Positions 41,423 to 47,288 of a stretch of DNA of 47,288 bases are shown piece after piece. Numbering within the stretch: position 1 is the first letter of the stretch; each line of letters begins with the position of its first letter. A program made the translations under genes and the position numbers. Source of the DNA: Paludibacteraceae bacterium (GTDB lineage Bacteria > Bacteroidota > Bacteroidia > Bacteroidales > Paludibacteraceae). The notes under the pieces are model-generated. The model saw only the letters and a list, made by a program, of their open reading frames with translations, was not told the DNA's origin and did not search any database. The stretch is from positions 1 to 47,288 of the forward strand of contig JAGBZD010000063.1 of the NCBI GenBank assembly GCA_017628395.1. Direction: 5' to 3'.

Positions 41423-44400
41423 TTATTTTTCGTTTTCTTCGCAGTCTTTCACTTCAATATCCATGAAGATGAATTGTTCGCGGACTTTCTTGAGTTTGTC
41501 GCGCTCACCTTTCTTTGACATTGCACCATATACCACAGGCACGATATATAGGGTCAAGAAAGTAGCCACTGTCAAACCACCGATAACGACGATACCCAAT
41601 GGACGCCACATCTCGGCACCTTCACCTTGGCTCACAGCCATTGGCACCATACCAAGGATAGTGGTAAACGCGGTCATCAACACAGGACGCATACGGCTCT
41701 GACCAGAAATTTGGATTGCTTCATTCAGGTCGTGTCCTCGCTCGCGCATGAGGTTGATATAGTCCACCAGCACAATACCGTTCTTCACTACGATACCCAC
41801 CAGCAAGACGATACCCAACGCACCAATCATATCCAGCGATACGCCTGTAATCCACAGCGCCAAAATCACACCCGAGAGCGCAAATGGCACGGTAAACATG
41901 ATGATACCAGGATTACTGAATGACTCAAACTGGCTCGCCATTACAATATACACAAGGATAAGAATCAAAGCACCCAACATACCCAGTTTGCCAAACGACT
42001 CTTGTTGATCCTCATATGCACCTGCCAAACGGATGGAATAACCTGCTGGCTTGTCAATTTGAGGCAGTACTTGGGTTTGAATAGCTTGTGCCAACTCACC
42101 GAGTGAAGTTTCGTATGGGGTAACTTTCACAGTCACAATACGCTGACGCGACTTACGCACGATTTTTGGTGGTGCCCAATACTCGTCCACCGAGCAGATC
42201 TCTGAGAGTTTGATGGTTTGTCCCATTGGTGTTGGGATAGAGAAGTCGAGCACATCAGAGATAGAGTTTCGATTCTCCTCTTTCAAGCGCACCAAAATAT
42301 CATACTCATCGCCATCCTCCTTCAAGAATCCCACAGCCATACCATTAACGCGGTTACGCAGGTAAGACGAGATAGTCGCAGAGGTCAATCCGTGGCGAGA
42401 AGCCTTCTCCTTGTCCACGATGATCTTGATCTCAGGGCGATCGTCATCACGGTCAGAGAATACATCGCGAGCACCAGGAAGTTCTTTGGTAAGGGCGATG
42501 ATTTGCTGAGCCATTTGGTTGGTGATATCAAAGTCATAGCCATAAATCTCTACATCTACCGTATTACCACCACCAGGACCGCCGCTACTGATAGAAGCTT
42601 GGTATTCAATGATTTCGGGGTATTGAGCCAACTCCTGACGCAACACTTCGGCAATTTGCCAAATGGTGCGTTCGCGCTCCCATTTCTTGTTCAAGCGAAT
42701 GGTCATAGAGATGGTATTATTCATCGTGGTGGAGAAGATCGCACCTGTACCATCATCATCGTTGCTACCCGCAGAGGTTGAGATCATCTGAATCTCTGGC
42801 ACGAGCAGCATGAAACGCTCCTCCAACTGGCGGGCAGTCTTCACGGTCTCTTCGATGCGTGTACCGCGTTGCAATTCCACAGTTACACTCAATCGAGCAT
42901 TGTCTTGTTGTGCCATAAAGTCGGTTCCTACTTTGCCCATAATGAATGGTAACAGCGAAGCAGCAAAGAATACGAACAATGCAATGATTGTCAATGCTTT
43001 GTGACGCAAACACCAACCGAGTGACTTAGCATAGGCAGCATCCACCTTATCAAGGAATGCTACAACAGTACGGTCGTACCAACTCTTCTTTGCACTCTCA
43101 TCAATCAGTTTACCATTCTCTACACGGAATTTTCTTGCCTTCAGTAATTTAGAGCAAAGCATAGGGGTCAATGTGATAGCAATCACGGTAGAGGTACAGC
43201 AAACCACAGTAACAATCCAGCCCAATGACTCGAACATGATACCAGCCATACCGTCCATCATAGTCAGTGGCACGAATACAGCCACGAGTACCAAAGTGGT
43301 GGCAATAACGCTGACCCATACCTCGTTGGTCGCGTAGATACTTGCCTCACGAGGGTTCTCGCCACGCTCGATGTGACGGGTGATATTCTCCAACACCACA
43401 ATTGCATCGTCCACCACCATGCCAATTGCGATACTGAGCGAACAGAGTGATATAATGTTGATGCTCGAATCTGCCATTTTCAGGTAGATGAAGGCAACAA
43501 TCAACGAAATTGGAATAGTGAGCGAGATGATAATCGTCGCACGCCATTTACCCAAGAAGAACAACACCACCAACACCACGAACAAGAGCGCGTACAACAC
43601 AGACTCCTCCAACGAGTTGATACTATTGCGGATATTGTCCGCCGAGTTGTAGATCTCTTGAATCTTCACATCGGTTGGCAATTGCTTTTGAATCTTTGCC
43701 AACTCCTCTTGTACATCCTCGCAGACTTGCACGGTGTTAGAACCCGATTGCTTCGCCACAATCAGACGCGCGGCCTCACGACCGTTGGTCTTCTCGTCCA
43801 ATGAGAGGTCCTTGATCGTATCACGCACAGTAGCAATATCGCGCACAAACACTTGTTGTCCTTGTGGGGTGATAGTCACCATCAGGTCGTTGATTTCGCT
43901 ACTCTCGATGAACTCAGAGCGTACTTGCATTTGGTATTGCTCCTTCTCCATCTTCACCGTACCCGAAGACAGGTTGAGGTTGTTGGCAGAGATTACTTGA
44001 CCCACTTGCTCCAAGGAAATACCGTATGCATCCAACTTCTGTTGGTCGATATCCACATACACATAGCGGTCTGGCGCACCAGATACCGATAAGTTACCGA
44101 TACCGTTAATCTTATTGAGTTGTGGAATCACCTCATCGTTGAGGATTTTGTCGAGCGCAGGATACGACTCGTCTGCCGTGATAGCATATTGGCAGATAGG
44201 CATGGTGCTTGAGGAAAACTTAAACACCATAGGCGACGAACAACCGTCTGGCAACTGGTTCTTCGCCATATCGCAGAACGACCGCACATCGTTGACGGCT
44301 TCCGTAATATCGCATCCCCATTCCAATTCCAATACTACAAGACTGACATTATCCTTGCTGGTCGAGTTGATATACTTCAAGTTATCCACCGAAGTCAAAC

Positions 44401-44608
44401 TGTTCTCCATAATCTTGGAGACATTCGTTTCTATCTCCGAGGCGGACGCTCCTGGATAGGTGGTCATCACCATCACATATGGAGGATCCATCTCTGGGAA
44501 CTGATCCACAGGTAGTTGCACAAAGCAGAACAGACCTATGATCATCACCGCAACGAACACCAGCATGGTCGTTACGGGGTTTTTAATCGCGGTTTTATAA
44601 ATTGCCAT
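41423..44608 (-). CDS. RND-family (HAE1) multidrug efflux pump, AcrB/MexB type
   Basis: 1061 residues, inner-membrane proton/drug antiporter. N-terminal MAIYKTAIKNPVTTMLVFVA, two large periplasmic loops and twelve membrane segments. The proton-relay pair is visible as IGMVVDDAIVVLENITRH around residue 400 and the partner Lys in GIVVKNGIVLVDY around 938. It pairs with the adaptor (14 bp upstream) and TolC-like channel encoded before it. Substrates cannot be predicted. A cytoplasmic tail of ~35 charged residues follows the last helix. Confidence 0.95.
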   Translation of the reverse strand: MAIYKTAIKNPVTTMLVFVAVMIIGLFCFVQLPVDQFPEMDPPYVMVMTTYPGASASEIETNVSKIMENSLTSVDNLKYINSTSKDNVSLVVLELEWGCDITEAVNDVRSFCDMAKNQLPDGCSSPMVFKFSSSTMPICQYAITADESYPALDKILNDEVIPQLNKINGIGNLSVSGAPDRYVYVDIDQQKLDAYGISLEQVGQVISANNLNLSSGTVKMEKEQYQMQVRSEFIESSEINDLMVTITPQGQQVFVRDIATVRDTIKDLSLDEKTNGREAARLIVAKQSGSNTVQVCEDVQEELAKIQKQLPTDVKIQEIYNSADNIRNSINSLEESVLYALLFVVLVVLFFLGKWRATIIISLTIPISLIVAFIYLKMADSSINIISLCSLSIAIGMVVDDAIVVLENITRHIERGENPREASIYATNEVWVSVIATTLVLVAVFVPLTMMDGMAGIMFESLGWIVTVVCCTSTVIAITLTPMLCSKLLKARKFRVENGKLIDESAKKSWYDRTVVAFLDKVDAAYAKSLGWCLRHKALTIIALFVFFAASLLPFIMGKVGTDFMAQQDNARLSVTVELQRGTRIEETVKTARQLEERFMLLVPEIQMISTSAGSNDDDGTGAIFSTTMNNTISMTIRLNKKWERERTIWQIAEVLRQELAQYPEIIEYQASISSGGPGGGNTVDVEIYGYDFDITNQMAQQIIALTKELPGARDVFSDRDDDRPEIKIIVDKEKASRHGLTSATISSYLRNRVNGMAVGFLKEDGDEYDILVRLKEENRNSISDVLDFSIPTPMGQTIKLSEICSVDEYWAPPKIVRKSRQRIVTVKVTPYETSLGELAQAIQTQVLPQIDKPAGYSIRLAGAYEDQQESFGKLGMLGALILILVYIVMASQFESFSNPGIIMFTVPFALSGVILALWITGVSLDMIGALGIVLLVGIVVKNGIVLVDYINLMRERGHDLNEAIQISGQSRMRPVLMTAFTTILGMVPMAVSQGEGAEMWRPLGIVVIGGLTVATFLTLYIVPVVYGAMSKKGERDKLKKVREQFIFMDIEVKDCEENEK

Positions 44609-44621
44609 AGTCGTTTAGAAT

Positions 44622-45626
44622 TTATTTCACTTCGATTTTCACACCATCCACCAATTTGCTTTGACCTTTGTAGATGTACTCTACGCCAGCGTGTATCTCT
44701 GGCGCGATGATTTCGATTTGCTCGTCAAAGCGTTGACCGAGTTTCACGCTCACACGCTTAGCATAGCCATTCTCGTTGATGAACACAAAACGCTCGTTCG
44801 AACCAATCAATTTCTCTACCGATTGATAAGGCACCACAATAGTGTTCTCCTTGCCAAGTCCAAGAGTAGTAGTCACATACATACCAGGACGCAACTTCTC
44901 GCTGGCATTAGGAATCACCACCTTGCATTGGAAGGTGTGGCTCGCTGCATCGATAGTTGGATATACCACCTCGATAGTTGCAGCGAAAGTCTCCTCTGGA
45001 TAAATATCGCTCTTCACAGTGAGTTTCATACCTTCCTTGATCAAAGGATAGTATGTCTCTGGCACTGCAATTAGCGCTTTCAACTTCTTCACTTGGGTCA
45101 AAACCACGATTGGCTGACCGCCGTACAACTCGCCATCCTCGTAGGTCTTAGCAGAGATAACACCCTCAAAAGGAGCTTTCACATAGGTATTCTTCTCCAA
45201 GAAAGAGAGGTTTTGCTTCAATTGGTCATAACCCACCTTCGTTTGGTCGTAGGTCTGTTGGCTCACACTACCCGTGGCGAGCAATGCTTCCAAACGGCTC
45301 ATCTCTACTTCCAAGTTAGCTAGTTGGATCTTGCTGGTGAGGTATTGATTCTGATCCATACGCACCAACATATCACCTTCTTTCACGCGGTCACCTACCT
45401 CCACGAAGATATGCTCAATCTTACCAGTGAGCGAAGGTGCCACATTTTGTGTCAAATAACCTTGAAGGTTAGTACTAATATTGAGCACACGCTCAATCTC
45501 ATGATTTTCGAGGATCATGGTGCTTACCACTTCCACGCGCTCCGCCTCTTGAGTAGCTTGAGCGTCTTTCTTGCCGCAGCCAATCAGACATACAGCTGCC
45601 GCCATCATTAATACAATCTTTTTCAT
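44622..45626 (-). CDS. Efflux RND periplasmic adaptor lipoprotein
   Basis: 334 residues. Type II signal peptide with lipobox LIGC (Cys17), so it is anchored by lipid. Then a barrel-sandwich (lipoyl-like) half IEHIFVEVGDRVKEGDMLVR, a short alpha-hairpin (LANLEVEMSRLEALLATGSV), the second lipoyl half (VKAPFEGVISAKTYEDGELY) and beta-barrel and membrane-proximal domains. This is the HlyD/MFP layout. It bridges the RND pump and the TolC-like channel. Confidence 0.94.
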   Translation of the reverse strand: MKKIVLMMAAAVCLIGCGKKDAQATQEAERVEVVSTMILENHEIERVLNISTNLQGYLTQNVAPSLTGKIEHIFVEVGDRVKEGDMLVRMDQNQYLTSKIQLANLEVEMSRLEALLATGSVSQQTYDQTKVGYDQLKQNLSFLEKNTYVKAPFEGVISAKTYEDGELYGGQPIVVLTQVKKLKALIAVPETYYPLIKEGMKLTVKSDIYPEETFAATIEVVYPTIDAASHTFQCKVVIPNASEKLRPGMYVTTTLGLGKENTIVVPYQSVEKLIGSNERFVFINENGYAKRVSVKLGQRFDEQIEIIAPEIHAGVEYIYKGQSKLVDGVKIEVK

Positions 45627-45660
45627 TTATCTGTTGTTATTTTGTTATCAGTTTTATTGG

Positions 45661-45722
45661 GGTGTCCGGCTGCCAGCTTCCGGTAGCCCAGTATATAGTC
45701 TCCCGGCGTCCGGCTATCCGGA
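45661..45722. other. GC-rich intergenic segment with repeated TCCGG motifs
   Basis: Between the channel and adaptor genes TCCGG recurs at 45665, 45679, 45709 and 45717, and TCCCGG at 45701. The spacing is irregular (14, 22, 8, 8). GGCTGCC (45668-45674) and GGTAGCC can form a weak hairpin. The block stops at the channel gene's stop codon. It may be a small repeat or mRNA processing site. Confidence 0.45.
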
Positions 45723-45723
45723 A

Positions 45724-47088
45724 TTACAAGTTCAAGAACTTCTCTAACTCCACTTGTGCATTCACCAATGTCAATACCGCTTGCACATAGCTACTTTGCG
45801 CGGTGATGAGGTCGTTGCTCGCATTCACGAGGTCAAGGTTCGAAGCCGCGCCTTGGTTGAACTTGTTGGTAGTTGACTCAAACACGCGTTGCGTCACCTC
45901 CATATTATCCTTCTCGTTCATATAGGTCTCATAGCCGTTTTGCAGGTTGTAGCGCAATTGCTCGTTTTGAATTCCGAGGTTATTGGCTGTCTCTGCAAAT
46001 GTATTGCGCGCTTCTTCCAATGCAATCTTCTTCTCCACCACACCTGCGGCACGCTTACCCGATGACCACAATGGCATGGAAACGGAGAATGCAACAGTAT
46101 AAGGTGAACGCATCATAGAGAATCCTCCATCTTTACTATCTACATAATGAGAGGCTTGGACTGCGGCAGAAACAGTAGGACCATACGCCCAACCTGCCAT
46201 ATGCACATTCTTCTTCGCCAACTCTACATTCTTCTCCAGCAGTTGGTAGTTGAGGTTGTTCTCCAAGATAAAGTCGTTACCCAGCAATGTCAATACTGCT
46301 TCAGCAGAAAGGAAATCTTCCAATGTAGAAGTCAGTACCAATTCGGTCTCTGCTGGCACATCCAGCAGCACCTTCAACGCATTCAACGCCAATTGTGTAC
46401 TACGCAAATTCGCATTGATATTGTTTTTCAATGTATTCACACGCACCTTAATTAGGTCGGCAGTTGTTTGTTCTGCAGCACCTACATCCACGCTGCGTTG
46501 GGTCATCTCTGCCATCTGCTCGATGTTTGCCAATGAGCTCTCCAGCAATGTCACCACATTTTGCAGCACCAACACACTTGTATAACTGGTCTTGATGTTT
46601 GCACGCAAGTTGTCCTCCGACTGTTGAAGATTCAACTTCTGCATGTCAATCGCCACATTGTTCAACAACGCACCCACGATTGCTTGACCATTGATTCCTA
46701 CAGCGGCTGTAAGAGAAAATGTCCAAGGCGACATTGATTTGGGTGCTTCAAGTGGATTTAATGAGATTTTCTTTTCTACAAGTTTTCCCGTAACGGAATC
46801 CTCCTCTAGCATGAGATTTTTGCTAACTCCCCCATCCAATGATGGCAACATACTCGCAATCGTCTGCCAACGCTGAGCATACGCTTTTTGCACCGCCAAA
46901 CTGGCGTTTCTCAAACTGCGGTTGGTCTCCACCGCATAATCTTGCGCCTCTGCGAGGCTTAGGTTTAATGTCGCAGGCACCTCACGCACCTCAGCTTTCT
47001 TCGTAGCTGCCATCACATGATCTTCTGCCTGCATGCCGTTCGCCAAAAACGCGAACAAGCCAATGGCTAAAACAATTTTTTTCATCAT
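45724..47088 (-). CDS. TolC-family outer-membrane efflux channel
   Basis: 454 residues, signal peptide MMKKIVLAIGLFAFLANGMQA. Two repeated OEP domains, each with long helices: LNLSLAEAQDYAVETNRSLR near the start, and EARNTFAETANNLGIQNEQL in the second half, ending with NASNDLITAQSSYVQAVLTL, the conserved final helix. It forms the trimeric exit duct of the tripartite pump. The start has two ATGs in a row (47088, 47085). It lies 17 bp after the regulator gene, suggesting one operon regulator-channel-adaptor-pump-PII-like. Confidence 0.94.
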   Translation of the reverse strand: MMKKIVLAIGLFAFLANGMQAEDHVMAATKKAEVREVPATLNLSLAEAQDYAVETNRSLRNASLAVQKAYAQRWQTIASMLPSLDGGVSKNLMLEEDSVTGKLVEKKISLNPLEAPKSMSPWTFSLTAAVGINGQAIVGALLNNVAIDMQKLNLQQSEDNLRANIKTSYTSVLVLQNVVTLLESSLANIEQMAEMTQRSVDVGAAEQTTADLIKVRVNTLKNNINANLRSTQLALNALKVLLDVPAETELVLTSTLEDFLSAEAVLTLLGNDFILENNLNYQLLEKNVELAKKNVHMAGWAYGPTVSAAVQASHYVDSKDGGFSMMRSPYTVAFSVSMPLWSSGKRAAGVVEKKIALEEARNTFAETANNLGIQNEQLRYNLQNGYETYMNEKDNMEVTQRVFESTTNKFNQGAASNLDLVNASNDLITAQSSYVQAVLTLVNAQVELEKFLNL

Positions 47089-47105
47089 CTTTTATACCTT
47101 ATATA

Positions 47106-47288
47106 TTATATATTATTTTTCACTTTCTCTCTCAACCGCAGCAAACCGCTTTCGCTCAATATACCTCGCATCAAAATATCCATTCTCTGATGTCCTATGC
47201 GATGTACTTCCTCTTTGGTCATTTGCCCGCCTGTTATCAAATCCAGCAATCGGTATTGCATGTCTAGGAACATCATCGCCACCACATC
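47106..47288 (-). CDS. TetR/AcrR-type regulator, C-terminal fragment
   Basis: The last 60 residues of a protein that runs off the right edge. They are helical (MFLDMQYRLLDLITGGQMTK, RMDILMRGILSESGLLRLRE) and have the look of a TetR-family C-terminal helix bundle. The DNA-binding domain is not in view, so the family call rests on helix pattern plus position at the head of an RND operon, where TetR-type repressors are usual. Confidence 0.55.
   Translation of the reverse strand, partial: DVVAMMFLDMQYRLLDLITGGQMTKEEVHRIGHQRMDILMRGILSESGLLRLREKVKNNI

Noticed and set aside
45661-45722. TCCGG-rich gap as a further 11-bp array
   Set aside because: Distances between motifs are 14, 22, 8 and 8 bp, so it lacks the 11-bp period.

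Overview
The window comes from a member of the Bacteroidota, most likely order Bacteroidales. It has a SusC/SusD pair, Bacteroidota-type promoters (TTG, 19-20 bp, then TAnnTTTG) at seven places, AT-rich leaders without Shine-Dalgarno sequences, two DUF3078 outer-membrane proteins, a roughly 1100-residue SecA with a SEC-C tail, and the NagB/PIG-L fusion typical of the group. I cannot name the genus from sequence alone.

Region 1 (1-24.7 kb) looks like a polysaccharide-utilisation-type locus for bacterial cell wall. A minus-strand arm holds a partial glycosyltransferase and a glucosamine-6-phosphate deaminase-like/deacetylase fusion. A divergent plus-strand arm holds an amino-sugar kinase (BadF family), MurQ etherase, SusC, SusD, two surface lipoproteins, a GHL10/DUF187 glycosidase and a 1315-residue mosaic exoprotein. 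After a terminator and a fresh promoter come a NAGPA/DUF2233 phosphodiester glycosidase and an Amidase_3 N-acetylmuramoyl-L-alanine amidase. The two arms diverge from a region with two back-to-back promoters and a perfect 16-bp palindrome. Read together: the amidase strips stem peptides, GHL10 cuts the denuded glycan, the NAGPA enzyme may cut a GlcNAc-1-phosphate bond such as the teichoic-acid linkage, SusCD imports sugars, and kinase, MurQ and the fusion protein feed MurNAc/GlcNAc into central metabolism. Four exoproteins share a short C-terminal tag. No inner-membrane permease or dedicated regulator is in view.

Region 2 (24.7-39.8 kb) is housekeeping: secA-lgt-DUF3078-fmt-nadK-HD protein from one promoter; then pdxJ with an ExbB/ExbD/TonB-like trio, a DJ-1 protein, a second DUF3078 protein, a ZapB-like coiled coil, zapA and rny, ending at a bidirectional terminator. 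panB converges on it from the other strand.

Region 3 (40.6-47.3 kb) has tRNA-Asp(GTC) with a partial copy of its 3' half 103 bp downstream, then on the minus strand an efflux operon: partial TetR-type regulator, TolC-like channel, adaptor lipoprotein, RND pump and a small PII-like protein.

Non-coding DNA carries two unusual repeat styles: arrays with an 11-bp period whose unit differs at each locus, and a 28-bp leader element placed exactly 3 nt before the start codons of secA, nadK and panB.
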